Shown here in pieces: positions 6,905-16,227 of a DNA stretch of 56,237 bases; position 1 is the first letter of the stretch, and every line of letters begins with the position of its first letter. The stretch spans positions 1 to 56,237 of the forward strand of contig JALFTI010000013.1 of assembly GCA_022778585.1 (NCBI GenBank). Direction: 5' to 3'. The position numbers were made by a program, and so were the translations under genes. The notes beneath the pieces are model-generated. The model was given only the letters and a program-made list of their open reading frames with translations. It did not search any database and was not told where the DNA came from. This DNA comes from Pygmaiobacter massiliensis (GTDB lineage Bacteria; Bacillota; Clostridia; Oscillospirales; Ruminococcaceae).

Positions 6905-8068
6905 ATGATACAGGACGCGGGCGCTTTACAAATTTTAAACCGGTTGCAGGCAAATGGCATGGAAGCCTATGTGGTGGGGGGCGCTGTGCGGGACAGCCTT
7001 TTGGGCCGCCCGTTTCAGGATGTGGACCTTGCGGCCAAAGCAAGTCCCGGGCAGATTGCGGCCCTGTTTTCAGGCGCCCGCTTTTTGGGGCGTTTTGGCA
7101 CGGTGCAGGTGCCCATGGGCCAAAAGGTGTATGAAGTGACCTGCTTTCGCACCGAATCCGGCTATACCGACGCCCGCCACCCCGACCAGGTGTGCCTGGC
7201 CCAAACCATCCGGCAGGACCTGTCCCGGCGGGACTTTACAGTGAACGCCATGGCCTGGGACGGCGAGCGGCTGGTGGACCCGTTTTTGGGCCAAAAGGAC
7301 CTGCAGGCGCGGATTTTGCGCTGTGTGGGCGACCCCAAACGCCGTTTTTGCGAAGACAGCCTGCGGGTTTTGCGGCTGTTTCGGTTTGAAAGCCAGCTTG
7401 ACTTTTGCGGCGAGGCTGAAACCCAGGCGGCGGCCCTGCTTTTTGCCAAAAACCTGGCCGTGCTGCCCGGCAGCCGGGTTCGGGAGGAGCTGGTGCGCGC
7501 GCTTATGGGAAAAAGGCCTTCGGCGTTAGAGCCGCTTTTGGCCACCGGGGCGCTTTTGGCGTTTGGCCTGCCCGGGCCAAAGCAAAGCCTTGCCCCGCTG
7601 GACCAGCTGCCCCAAAACACCCTGCTGCGCGTTTGGGCCCTTTTGCATCTTTTGGGGGGGCAAAGGGCGCTTTTTTGCCAAAGCCTTGGGTTTTCCAAAA
7701 AATTTTTGGAAAACCTTGCTGCGCTGAGTAGGGCTTTTTTTGCCGATTGCACCACCGACCTTGCGCTGCGCCGGCTTTTGCGCCAGGGCCTTGGCGGCGA
7801 GCCGGAGCAGGTGTTTTTGGCATTTTGTGCCGTTGACCCAGGCTGGAACAGGGTGTGGCCCTGTTGGCAGCGCCAGTGCCGGCACCGGTATGCCTATACC
7901 ACCCGCATGCTGGCGCTGCGCCCGGCAAGCGTTGTGGCGCTGGGTGCAAGGGGCGAACAGGTGGGGGATATTCTGCAAAAGCTTTTGGATGCGGTGATAG
8001 AACAGCCACAGCTGAATGAGCCGGGCAAGCTGTTTTTAATGGCGAAAGCGCTTTTAAACCAGGAATAG
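6905..8068 (+). CDS. cca: CCA-adding tRNA nucleotidyltransferase
   Basis: 387 residues. It adds or repairs the 3' CCA end of tRNA. The class II nucleotidyltransferase head is clear: AYVVGGAVRD (21-30), the metal-binding DVDLA (D39 and D41), then RRDFTVNAMAWD near 110 and the RNA-binding neck DPKRRFCEDSLRVLRLFRFE. The C-terminal half is alpha-helical and less conserved, as is usual. I chose the ATG at 6905, after CAGGGGG; a TTG at 6887 would add six residues. No HD domain is visible. Confidence 0.92.
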   Translation: MIQDAGALQILNRLQANGMEAYVVGGAVRDSLLGRPFQDVDLAAKASPGQIAALFSGARFLGRFGTVQVPMGQKVYEVTCFRTESGYTDARHPDQVCLAQTIRQDLSRRDFTVNAMAWDGERLVDPFLGQKDLQARILRCVGDPKRRFCEDSLRVLRLFRFESQLDFCGEAETQAAALLFAKNLAVLPGSRVREELVRALMGKRPSALEPLLATGALLAFGLPGPKQSLAPLDQLPQNTLLRVWALLHLLGGQRALFCQSLGFSKKFLENLAALSRAFFADCTTDLALRRLLRQGLGGEPEQVFLAFCAVDPGWNRVWPCWQRQCRHRYAYTTRMLALRPASVVALGARGEQVGDILQKLLDAVIEQPQLNEPGKLFLMAKALLNQE

Positions 8069-8110
8069 AAAAGCCAAAGGACTTTGCCTTTGCAAGGCCC
8101 GGCTTTTTGC
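8069..8110 (+). terminator. Weak terminator candidate after cca
   Basis: AAAAGCC shortly after the stop can pair with GGCTTTTT near 8099-8106, enclosing the small hairpin CAAAG-GA-CTTTG. The middle of the stem is imperfect, so support is modest. Confidence 0.35.
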
Positions 8111-8200
8111 GCTTTGCAGGCGGCAAGGCTGGCAAATGGTGTCAAAAAGGTTAGAATCCACTGAATTGTGGAACGAAAAGTAGAAATTTAGACCCATGTG

Positions 8201-8209
8201 TGTTAAAAT
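8201..8209 (+). promoter_or_regulatory. Possible extended -10 promoter of the glycan operon
   Basis: TG-T-TAAAAT (8201-8209) lies 129 bp ahead of rfbC. The -35 region TAGAAA is poor. No other candidate stands out in 8111-8337, which is otherwise gene-free and more AT-rich than its surroundings. Confidence 0.4.
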
Positions 8210-8337
8210 GAACGGTATATAAGCGTATATAGATTGGGACAGTGTGCCGCGCGGCGTCTTTTTTGCAAAAGCAGGGCCTTTGGGCCGGAAAATTTTGCCG
8301 CGCAGCAAATTGAAAAACGAATGATGAGGTAACAAGT

Positions 8338-8910
8338 ATGGGCAAGTTTAAAGCAATAAAGACCAGTATTCCCGGTGTGTTGGTAATTGAACCCACCGTG
8401 TTTGGAGACAAGCGCGGCTATTTTATGGAAACCTATTCCAAAAAAGATTTTGAAGAACTGGGCATTCGGGATGAATTTGTGCAGGACAATCAGTCCAAAA
8501 GTCATAAAGGGGTATTGCGGGGGCTGCATTTTCAAAAGCAGCATTCCCAGGGCAAGCTGGTGCGGGTTATTTCGGGCGAAGTGTACGATGTGGCGGTAGA
8601 CTGCCGCCCGGGCAGCGAAACCTTTGGCAAATGGGTAGGCGCCACCCTTTCGGCCGAAAATAAGCGTATGTTCTACATTCCGCAGGGGTTTGCCCATGGG
8701 TTTGTGGTGCTTTCCGACGAGGCGGAATTTACCTATAAATGTACCGATTTTTACGACCCCACCGACGAGGGCGGCATTCCCTGGAACGATGCGGACATTG
8801 GCGTGGAATGGCCCAAGGTGGACGGAGAATGGCTGCTTTCCGAAAAAGATAAGCTGCACCCGAGCTTTCGCGAGCAGAATTTTGACTATTTTAAAAAGTG
8901 GCTGGGCTAA
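8338..8910 (+). CDS. rfbC: dTDP-4-dehydrorhamnose 3,5-epimerase
   Basis: A 190-aa RmlC cupin enzyme, the third step of dTDP-L-rhamnose synthesis. Seen: PTVFGDKRGYFMETYSKKDF near the N-terminus, the catalytic-His motif GVLRGLHFQ (about 59-67), VYDVAVDCRPGS and IPQGFAHGFVVLSD in the barrel, and YKCTDFYDPTDEGGI. Length matches the family. GATGAGG precedes the ATG. It opens an operon of eight genes, so L-rhamnose is a likely sugar of the product. The partner genes rfbA, rfbB and rfbD are not in this window and must lie elsewhere. Confidence 0.93.
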   Translation: MGKFKAIKTSIPGVLVIEPTVFGDKRGYFMETYSKKDFEELGIRDEFVQDNQSKSHKGVLRGLHFQKQHSQGKLVRVISGEVYDVAVDCRPGSETFGKWVGATLSAENKRMFYIPQGFAHGFVVLSDEAEFTYKCTDFYDPTDEGGIPWNDADIGVEWPKVDGEWLLSEKDKLHPSFREQNFDYFKKWLG

Positions 8911-8968
8911 GCCTTACGCCCTTTTTTAAAAACGGCCCGCCGGCCGCAGAAAGGAATACGAAACGAAC

Positions 8969-9775
8969 ATGGCGAAACTGAAACCCTACCTGCAGGACTT
9001 TTGGCGCTACCGCTACCTTTTGAAAAACCTGACCAGCCGGGATGTAAAGGTAAAATACCGGCGCAGTGCGCTGGGCATTATCTGGAGCGTTTTGAACCCG
9101 CTTTTGATGATGATGGTGCTGTATGTGGTATTTTCTCAAATTTTCCACACCATGCAGCTGAACCGCGGCGAGGTGGAGGTAAACTTTGCCGTTTACCTTT
9201 TGACCGGCCAGCTGATCTACAACTTTTTCAGCGAGGCCACCCAAACGGCTATGGGCAGTGTGCTGTATAACGCGCCGCTTATTAAAAAGGTGTATGTGCC
9301 AAAGTATATTTTCCCACTGGAAAAGGTCACCTTCTCGCTGGTGAACGCGCTGTTTTCGCTCATTGCGCTGGTTATTGTGCTGGCAGTTACCCGCACCCCC
9401 ATTCACCCAAGTGTTCTGCTGTTTTGGGTGCCCATGGCCATTTTGTATGTGTTTAATTTTGGGGTGGGGCTTATTTTGGCGGCGGCCACCGTGTTTTTTA
9501 GGGACATTATGCACCTGTACGGCGTACTGGTTACCGCGCTGATGTACCTGACCCCCATTATGTATGATGTGGATATTCTGCCCGAATGGGCCAAGGCCAT
9601 TATTCCCTATAACCCGCTGTACTGGTTTGTCAGCATGTTCCGCGGGTTTGTCATTTACGGCGAAATGCCCAGCTTAAACTGCTGGATCGGCACCTGCTTG
9701 CCCAGTGTGCTGGTGCTTTTGGTGGGGCTTATTGTCTTCAAAAAAAGCCAGGACCGTTTTGTTTTGTATATTTAA
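8969..9775 (+). CDS. ABC-2 polysaccharide export permease (Wzm/TagG-like)
   Basis: 268 residues with six membrane segments, the usual build of Wzm, TagG or RgpC permeases that carry lipid-linked polysaccharide across the membrane. Seen: the N-terminal LTSRDVKVKYRRSALGIIWSV amphipathic helix motif (about 22-42), hydrophobic spans from 43 on, and the FRDIMHLYGVLVTALMYLTPIMY segment (about 173-195), characteristic of ABC-2 exporters. It precedes its ATPase by 12 bp. AAAGGAATACG lies ahead of the ATG. Confidence 0.92.
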   Translation: MAKLKPYLQDFWRYRYLLKNLTSRDVKVKYRRSALGIIWSVLNPLLMMMVLYVVFSQIFHTMQLNRGEVEVNFAVYLLTGQLIYNFFSEATQTAMGSVLYNAPLIKKVYVPKYIFPLEKVTFSLVNALFSLIALVIVLAVTRTPIHPSVLLFWVPMAILYVFNFGVGLILAAATVFFRDIMHLYGVLVTALMYLTPIMYDVDILPEWAKAIIPYNPLYWFVSMFRGFVIYGEMPSLNCWIGTCLPSVLVLLVGLIVFKKSQDRFVLYI

Positions 9776-9787
9776 GGGGGCACCGGC

Positions 9788-10522
9788 ATGAGTGTGATAG
9801 AAGTAAAAGATGTGACCATGCGCTTTAACATGGCCAAGGAGCGGGTGGACAACCTGAAGGAATACTTCATCAAGCGGGCCAAGGGCACCTTGAAGTTTGA
9901 AGAGTTCTATGCCCTGAAAGGGGTTTCGCTGCAGGTGGAAAAGGGCGATGTGTTTGGCCTGGTGGGGCTCAATGGCTCGGGCAAGTCTACCTTGCTTAAA
10001 ATTGTGGCCGGGGTGCTTAAGCCCACCGGCGGCAGCGTTTCGGTGCAGGGCACCATTGCGCCGCTTATTGAGCTGGGCGCCGGGTTTGATATGGACCTGA
10101 CCGCCCGCGAAAATATTTACCTGAACGGGGCGGTGCTGGGCTTTTCCCCCAAGTTTATTGACGAAAAATTTGAAGAGATTGTGGATTTTTCCGAGCTGCG
10201 GGACTTTTTGGATGTGCCGCTGAAAAACTATTCCTCCGGCATGGTTTCCCGCATTGCATTTGCCATTGCCACCGTTACCCAGCCGGATGTGCTGATCGCC
10301 GACGAAATTTTGTCGGTGGGGGACTTTTTGTTCCAGAAAAAGTGCGAAAACCGCATGCGAGAACTGATGAGCGGCGGCACCACGGTGCTGATCGTGAGCC
10401 ATTCCATTGAACAAATTGAACGGCTTTGCAACAAGGTGGCCTGGCTGGACCACGGCAACCTGAAGATGTGCGGCCCGGTGGACGAGGTGTGCGCGGCCTA
10501 TAAGGCCATGGGCCAGCAATAA
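9788..10522 (+). CDS. ABC polysaccharide exporter ATPase (Wzt/TagH-like)
   Basis: 244 residues. Walker A is GLNGSGKST (60-68), the signature NYSSGMVSRIAFA near 146 and Walker B DVLIADEIL near 165. TGGSVSVQGTIAPLIELGAGF is typical of the Wzt/RfbE/TagH branch. The protein ends soon after the nucleotide-binding domain, so it lacks the C-terminal carbohydrate-binding domain by which E. coli O9a-type Wzt reads a chain cap. Export is therefore probably not gated by that kind of cap recognition. It pairs with the permease just upstream. Confidence 0.93.
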   Translation: MSVIEVKDVTMRFNMAKERVDNLKEYFIKRAKGTLKFEEFYALKGVSLQVEKGDVFGLVGLNGSGKSTLLKIVAGVLKPTGGSVSVQGTIAPLIELGAGFDMDLTARENIYLNGAVLGFSPKFIDEKFEEIVDFSELRDFLDVPLKNYSSGMVSRIAFAIATVTQPDVLIADEILSVGDFLFQKKCENRMRELMSGGTTVLIVSHSIEQIERLCNKVAWLDHGNLKMCGPVDEVCAAYKAMGQQ

Positions 10523-10556
10523 GGCCCGCCAGTACAAAAAAGGAGCAAACGGGCGG

Positions 10557-12422
10557 ATGAAACAAACCGAAAAAGCCCCCATTATGAATGAACAGGACAC
10601 CATTGCCAAGGCGATCCGCCGCAACCTGGTGCCGAAAAAGGCGTTTAATTTGGCATTGCGGGGTGCAAAATGCCTGGCAACCCGCGGGCTGGAAGCCACC
10701 GGGCGGGAAATTCGCTTTCGGTACGACCTGGCCCGCGGCCGCGACACCTGGCAGCACCGGGCGGATATTCCGCTGCGCCGGGAGCTGAAGGAGCAAAGGG
10801 CGGCCGTGCTGGCGAAAATGCCGCTGATCAGCGTGGTGGTGCCGCTTTACAATACCCCCATGGAATACCTGCGCCAGATGGTGGAGAGCGTACTGAACCA
10901 GAGCTACCAGTACCTGGAGCTGGTTTTGGTAAACGCCAGCGATGATCTGCACCCGGAGGTGGACCAGTATTGCCGCGCCTTGGCGGATATGCGGGTGAAC
11001 TATATTCACCTGGCCCGCAACGGGGGCATTTCGGCCAATACCAACCTGGGCCTTACCGAGGCAAACGGCGAGTATTTGGCCCTTTTGGACCACGATGATG
11101 TGCTTTCGCCCAACGCTTTGTACGAGATGGCCAAAGCCATAAGCGACGAGGACGCCGACCTTTTGTACAGCGACGAAATTGTGCTGGCGGCGAATTTAAA
11201 AACCCTGCGGGAATACCATTTTAAGCCGGATTTTTCCCCCGACACGCTGCGCGGGTGCAATTATATTACCCACTTTTTGGTGTTTGAGCGCTCGCTTTTG
11301 GAAAAAGCGGGCGGCGGCGAGCGCAAAATTTACGACGGCGCCCAGGACTACGATTTGATTTTGCGCCTGTCCGAGGTGGCAAAAAAAATTGTGCATATTC
11401 CCAAGGTGCTGTACTACTGGCGCAGCCATGCACTTTCCACCGCAAGCGATATTTCGGCCAAGCCCTATGCGCTGGAAGCAGGCGCCGACGCCATTAACGC
11501 CCACCTGGCAAGGGTGGGCCTTTGCGGCCGGGCCGAACCCATAGCGGGCGGGCCGGGCAGCTACCGGGTGCGCTACGAGCTGACAGGCCGGCCGCTGGTG
11601 TCGGTGCTGATCCCGAACAAGGACCATATAGAGGATTTGAGCCGGTGCCTGGAAAGCCTGTATGAAAAGGCCGGCTACACCGAATTTGAGGTGCTGGTGG
11701 TGGAGAATAACTCTGCCGACCCGGCCACCTTTGCCTATTACGAAAAAGCGCAGGAAAAATACCCGAACCTGCAGGTAATAACCTATACCGGCCCGTTCAA
11801 CTTTTCGGCTATTAACAATTTTGCGGCAAAAAAGGCAAAAGGCAGCCAGCTGCTTTTGCTCAATAACGACATTCAGCTTTTGACAGACGGCTTTTTGGAA
11901 GAAATGCTCATGTACTCCCAGCGGGCGGATGTGGGGGCAGTGGGGGCCAAGCTCTACTACCCGGACGACAAAATTCAGCACGCGGGGGTGTTTATTGGCA
12001 TTGGCGGCAGCGCGGGCCACAGCCACAAGGGCCTGCCGCGCGCTACCCGGGGCAATATGTACCGGGTTTCCACCGTGCAGAACCTTTCGGCCGTGACCGG
12101 CGCCTGCCTGATGGTGAAAAAACAGCTGTACGACCAGGTGGGCGGGCTGGACGAAGAAAACTTTGCGGTGAGCTACAACGATGTGGACTTTTGCTTAAAG
12201 CTGCGAAAGGCGGGGTATTTGAATGTGTTTACCCCGTTTGCCGAAGCCTACCACTACGAAAGCAAAAGCCGCGGTTTGGATACCCAGGGCCCAAACGCCG
12301 CCCGTTACAGTGCCGAAAAAGCGCGGTTTGTGGAAAAATACCACCACATGATGGGCGAGGGCGGAGACCCTTATTACAACCCGCATTTTACGTTAAAGTA
12401 CGAAAACTATGGTTACAAATAA
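10557..12422 (+). CDS. Double-domain GT2 glycosyltransferase (first paralogue)
   Basis: 621 residues with two GT-A domains in tandem. The first spans about 90-310: LISVVVPLYNT at 90 and the metal-binding DHDD near 179. The second spans about 347-600: LVSVLIPNKDH at 347, LLLLNNDIQ near 433 and GAVGAKLYYPDD after it. The first 85 residues are helical and basic. Similar two-domain enzymes act in rhamnan and capsule synthesis (RgpB/WsaE-like), so sugar addition to a lipid-linked chain at the inner membrane face is likely; sugar specificity cannot be read. It is clearly paralogous to the next gene. AAAAAGGAG lies 11 nt before the ATG. Confidence 0.9.
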   Translation: MKQTEKAPIMNEQDTIAKAIRRNLVPKKAFNLALRGAKCLATRGLEATGREIRFRYDLARGRDTWQHRADIPLRRELKEQRAAVLAKMPLISVVVPLYNTPMEYLRQMVESVLNQSYQYLELVLVNASDDLHPEVDQYCRALADMRVNYIHLARNGGISANTNLGLTEANGEYLALLDHDDVLSPNALYEMAKAISDEDADLLYSDEIVLAANLKTLREYHFKPDFSPDTLRGCNYITHFLVFERSLLEKAGGGERKIYDGAQDYDLILRLSEVAKKIVHIPKVLYYWRSHALSTASDISAKPYALEAGADAINAHLARVGLCGRAEPIAGGPGSYRVRYELTGRPLVSVLIPNKDHIEDLSRCLESLYEKAGYTEFEVLVVENNSADPATFAYYEKAQEKYPNLQVITYTGPFNFSAINNFAAKKAKGSQLLLLNNDIQLLTDGFLEEMLMYSQRADVGAVGAKLYYPDDKIQHAGVFIGIGGSAGHSHKGLPRATRGNMYRVSTVQNLSAVTGACLMVKKQLYDQVGGLDEENFAVSYNDVDFCLKLRKAGYLNVFTPFAEAYHYESKSRGLDTQGPNAARYSAEKARFVEKYHHMMGEGGDPYYNPHFTLKYENYGYK

Positions 12423-12437
12423 CCGAAAGGAGCCGGT

Positions 12438-14309
12438 ATGCTGCTGCGGCTGAAGCGGATAAAAGAGCTGGTTTTGTTGTTTTTTGATATGGTGGCAAGC
12501 CAGGGCCTTGGGTATACGGCAAAAAAGGCGGCCGGCTTTTTTAAGCGCAGGCTGCGGGCCAAAAAGGGGCGGTTTTTGCCGCCGCAAAAGGCACTGCAGG
12601 CGCAAAAAGGGGAGGATACCCGCCTGTTTCCCACCATCAGCATCTGCACCGCTTTGTATAATACAGACCCTGCCTTTTTGCAGGCGTTTTTGGACAGTTT
12701 TTTGGCCCAAAGCTGCCAAAACGGCGAACTGTGCCTGGCCGATGCGTCGGACGAACAGCACGCCTATGTGGGCCAGATGGTGCACCGGGCTATGGAGCGT
12801 TCAGACCGGATTCGGTATGTAAAGCTGAGCGAAAACGCGGGCATTTCGGCCAATACCAACCAGGCGGCAAAGCTTGCCAAAGGCGAATATCTGGCCCTGG
12901 CCGACCACGACGACCTGCTTTCGCCCGATGCCTGCTACCAGCTGGCAAAGGCTGCGTTTGAGACCAAGGCAGACTTTTTATACAGCGACGAGGCTTTGTT
13001 TACAAAGGACCCCAAGCGGCCGATTACCGGCCATTTTAAGCCGGACTTTGCCCCCCATTATCTGGAATGCTGCAACTATATCTGCCATTTGGCCGCCTTT
13101 AAGCGGGCAGATTTTTGGGCGGTGGGCGGCCTTTGCCCCGCCTGCGACGGCGCCCAGGACCACGATTTGTTCTTAAAGCTGACCGAAGGGGAAAAAACGG
13201 TGGTGCACATTCCTCTGGTTTTGTACTACTGGCGGGTGCACGCGGCCAGCACTTCGGGCGGGGTGGAGGCAAAACCCTATGTAACCCAGGCTGCCATCCG
13301 CGCCATTGACGCCCACCTGCAGCGGGTGGGGATTGCCGGCCACACAGAGCCGGGGCTTTTTCCATCCACCTACCGGGTGGTGTACCAGCTGCCCGACAAG
13401 CTGCCGCTGATCTCGGTTATCATCCCCAATAAGGACCATGTGGAGGATTTGGAAAAATGCCTGGTTTCGCTGTATGAAAAATCGCACGGCGCCCGGTTTG
13501 AGGTGCTGGTGGTGGAGAATAACTCCCAAAATTCCGAAACCTTTGCCTACTACGAAACCCTCAAAGGGCGGTTTTCCAACCTGCAGGTGCTCTACTGGCA
13601 AAAGGGGTTCAATTTTTCGGCCATCAACAATTTTGCCCGCGAAAAGGCCCGGGGCGAATTTTTGCTTTTGCTGAATAACGATGTGGAAATTTTGACCGAA
13701 AACTGGCCAGCCGAGCTTTTGGGCCTTGGCTGCCGGCCGGAAGTGGGCGCGGTGGGGGCAAAACTTTGCTACCCGGACGGCACCTTGCAGCACGGCGGGG
13801 TTATTACCGGGCTGGGCGGCTTTGCGGGCCACAGCCACAAATATGCCAGGGCGCAGGCCGGCGGGTATATGTTCCGCATTGGCACCGTGCAGGACTTTTC
13901 CTGCTGCACCGCCGCATTGCTTTTGGTGAAGGCCCGCGCCTTTGACGCGGTGGGCGGCCTGGACGAGCAGTTTGAGGTAGCCTTTAACGATGTGGATTTT
14001 TGCCTGCGGCTGAGGCAGGCCGGCTGGCAGGTGGTATACACCCCCTACCTGCAGGCATGCCATTACGAAAGCAAAAGCCGCGGCCTGGACCAAAAGGGCG
14101 AAGCGAAGCTGCGGTTTGAAAAGGAACGCCAGCGCCTGGCCGGGCGGTTTGGCAAAGCGCTTTTGCGCGACCCGTTTTATAACCCCAACCTGACTTTGGA
14201 CATGGAAAACTTTGCCGAAGCGGCGGTGCTGCCCCAGTACGGCAGCGCGCCTTTGGGCATTGTGCAAACCAAAAAAGCCGGGTCAAGCGAAAAGGAGCAA
14301 CCAATTTGA
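12438..14309 (+). CDS. Double-domain GT2 glycosyltransferase (second paralogue)
   Basis: 623 residues with the same architecture as its neighbour. The first GT-A domain has TISICTALYNT near 66 and DHDD near 156; the second has LISVIIPNKDH near 324 and LLLLNNDV near 408. Shared blocks such as ISANTN, LYSDE and YESKSRGLD run along the full length, indicating tandem duplication and divergence. The N-terminus is shorter and basic (FFKRRLRAKKGR). The C-terminal tail past 600 is specific to this copy. AAAGGAGCC precedes the ATG. Its stop overlaps the TTG start of rgpF by four bases. Confidence 0.9.
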   Translation: MLLRLKRIKELVLLFFDMVASQGLGYTAKKAAGFFKRRLRAKKGRFLPPQKALQAQKGEDTRLFPTISICTALYNTDPAFLQAFLDSFLAQSCQNGELCLADASDEQHAYVGQMVHRAMERSDRIRYVKLSENAGISANTNQAAKLAKGEYLALADHDDLLSPDACYQLAKAAFETKADFLYSDEALFTKDPKRPITGHFKPDFAPHYLECCNYICHLAAFKRADFWAVGGLCPACDGAQDHDLFLKLTEGEKTVVHIPLVLYYWRVHAASTSGGVEAKPYVTQAAIRAIDAHLQRVGIAGHTEPGLFPSTYRVVYQLPDKLPLISVIIPNKDHVEDLEKCLVSLYEKSHGARFEVLVVENNSQNSETFAYYETLKGRFSNLQVLYWQKGFNFSAINNFAREKARGEFLLLLNNDVEILTENWPAELLGLGCRPEVGAVGAKLCYPDGTLQHGGVITGLGGFAGHSHKYARAQAGGYMFRIGTVQDFSCCTAALLLVKARAFDAVGGLDEQFEVAFNDVDFCLRLRQAGWQVVYTPYLQACHYESKSRGLDQKGEAKLRFEKERQRLAGRFGKALLRDPFYNPNLTLDMENFAEAAVLPQYGSAPLGIVQTKKAGSSEKEQPI

Positions 14310-16198
14310 AACTGCAGCCGGGCGCAAAGCGCGCCGCCATTTTTGTGTATTTTGACCCGGACGGAATGGTGGATTCCTATATTCCCGTTTGGGTGAGCGC
14401 AGTGCGGCGCCACTGCAGCTTTTTGCTGTGCGTGGTAAACGGCACGCTGAAGGAAGCCGGCCAAAAGGCTTTGGAGGCTTGTTCCGACCGGGTGGTATAC
14501 CGGCCCAACGAAGGGCTGGATGTGACCGGCTATAAAGAGGGCTACCAGCTTTTGCGGGATGAAGGGGTGCTGTGCGAAGCCGACGAGCTTTTGTTTTTTA
14601 ACCAAACGGTGTTTGGGCCTGTTTTTCCGCTTGGCGAAACCTTCGACGCAATGGACGGGCAGGATGTGGATTTTTGGGGCATGACCCGCCACCGGGGCAT
14701 GGATGTGGACCCCTGGGGCACCATTCCGTACGGATATATGCCGCCCCACATTCAAAGCTATTTTTTTGCGGTGCGCAAACCCATGTTTTCCGCGGCCGAA
14801 TTTGACCGCTACTGGAACGAGCTGCCCCCCATTCACAGCTATTTGGAGGCAGTGGGCATACACGAGGTGTGCTTTACCAAGCACTTTGCCGACCTGGGCT
14901 TTCGGTGGGATGTGTATGTGCATACCGAACAGCTGGAACCGTATAACGACTACCCGCTGATGGGCATGCCGGCAGAGGTTTTGCGCAAGACCCGCTGCCC
15001 GGTGGTCAAGCGCAAAAGCTTTTTGACCGGCCGCACCGCCATGAACGCGGTGCCGCAGGGGGGCGCTGCGGCCGAGCTTTGGCGCTTTTTGCGGGACAAC
15101 ACCAGTTACGACACCCGCCTGATCAGCGAAAATTTGACCCGCACCGCCCCGGTGGCCGACTACACCGAGGTGCTGGGGCTTTTTTGCCCACCCATGCAGA
15201 CGCCCCGCCAGCCCCACAGCCTGACCGGTGTGTTTTGGCTGCAGGACGCGCAGCTTGCGGAGGCCACCATTCGGGCGGCCCAAAAAATGGCGCCGGCGCA
15301 GCAGGTGTTTTTGTGTGCAAACGCCCAGGCGCAGGCCGCCCTTTTAAAAGGGTTGCCCGGCGCCGACTGCCGCCTGACCGACCGGGAACCTTTGGAAGCG
15401 TTTAGCGAAATGCTCAACGAGGTGAGCAGCGAATATGTGTGCTTTTTGCCCACGGTGACCCCGCCGGCCGATGACGGGCTGCGGGATTTGAATGTGTTTT
15501 TGAACGCCGCTTTGGCCCTGTGCGAAACCCCGCCGCTTTTTGCCGCCATGGAGCAGGATGCCTCGCTGGGGCTGATTGCCCCGGCGCCGGTGAGCCACCT
15601 GAGCTTTGTTTCGCAGGGGGTGCGCTGGAACGAGCAGTATGCCGCGGTTTTGGGGCAGCTGAAAGCCGCCGGGATAGACCATATACCGCTTTTGGCAAAA
15701 AAAGCGCCGCTGCGGCTGTTTGGCGGGGCCTTTTTTGCCCGCACCGGGGCGGTAAGGCGGCTGGCGCAGATGAATTTTGAACCCCAGCGCGACCTGCTTT
15801 TTGACCCGCAGGACCCTGCGGCAGAATATCTGCCGGCTTTGTGCTGCCAGGCCGAAGGGCTTTTGTGCGCCTTTGCGGCCCCGTACGAGGCGGTTTGCCA
15901 GCTGCTTTTCAACCGCAAGGCCCAGCAGGACGAACTGGTAAGCCTGCTTGCAACCCCCAATAAATGCCGGGCCGACCAGCTGCGGTTCAGGCTTTCGGGC
16001 ATTTTGCAGTTTTATTACGAGCGCCGCCACAGTATGACGCTGGAACAGGCCTATGCCGCCAAGCTGAGCGCCAAGGAAAAGCTGTGGATCATTCTGCGGC
16101 TTTTGCTGAGTGAAAAAAGCTTTTCGCGGCTTTACAAGCTTTGCCATGGCGGCCGGCCGCTGGCCGAACCGGACTACCCGCCCGACCTGCTGGACTAA
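14306..16198 (+). CDS. RgpF-type rhamnan synthesis glycosyltransferase
   Basis: 630 residues. The N-terminal RgpF domain is plain: AIFVYFDPDGMVDSYIPVWV (about 12-31), RPNEGLDVTGYKEGY (72-86), LLFFNQTVFGP and the block HIQSYFFAVRKPMF. The second half has the other conserved RgpF piece, LGLIAPAP through LRLFGGAFFARTGAV. RgpF takes part in rhamnose-glucose polysaccharide assembly in streptococci; here it probably extends or branches the chain. I use the TTG at 14306 because AAAAGGAG lies eight bases upstream and it overlaps the preceding stop (TTGA). Chemistry and acceptor cannot be read from sequence. Confidence 0.87.
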   Translation: MKLQPGAKRAAIFVYFDPDGMVDSYIPVWVSAVRRHCSFLLCVVNGTLKEAGQKALEACSDRVVYRPNEGLDVTGYKEGYQLLRDEGVLCEADELLFFNQTVFGPVFPLGETFDAMDGQDVDFWGMTRHRGMDVDPWGTIPYGYMPPHIQSYFFAVRKPMFSAAEFDRYWNELPPIHSYLEAVGIHEVCFTKHFADLGFRWDVYVHTEQLEPYNDYPLMGMPAEVLRKTRCPVVKRKSFLTGRTAMNAVPQGGAAAELWRFLRDNTSYDTRLISENLTRTAPVADYTEVLGLFCPPMQTPRQPHSLTGVFWLQDAQLAEATIRAAQKMAPAQQVFLCANAQAQAALLKGLPGADCRLTDREPLEAFSEMLNEVSSEYVCFLPTVTPPADDGLRDLNVFLNAALALCETPPLFAAMEQDASLGLIAPAPVSHLSFVSQGVRWNEQYAAVLGQLKAAGIDHIPLLAKKAPLRLFGGAFFARTGAVRRLAQMNFEPQRDLLFDPQDPAAEYLPALCCQAEGLLCAFAAPYEAVCQLLFNRKAQQDELVSLLATPNKCRADQLRFRLSGILQFYYERRHSMTLEQAYAAKLSAKEKLWIILRLLLSEKSFSRLYKLCHGGRPLAEPDYPPDLLD

Positions 16199-16227
16199 GG
16201 GGCGCGGTCAAAACAGGAGGTGGATGT

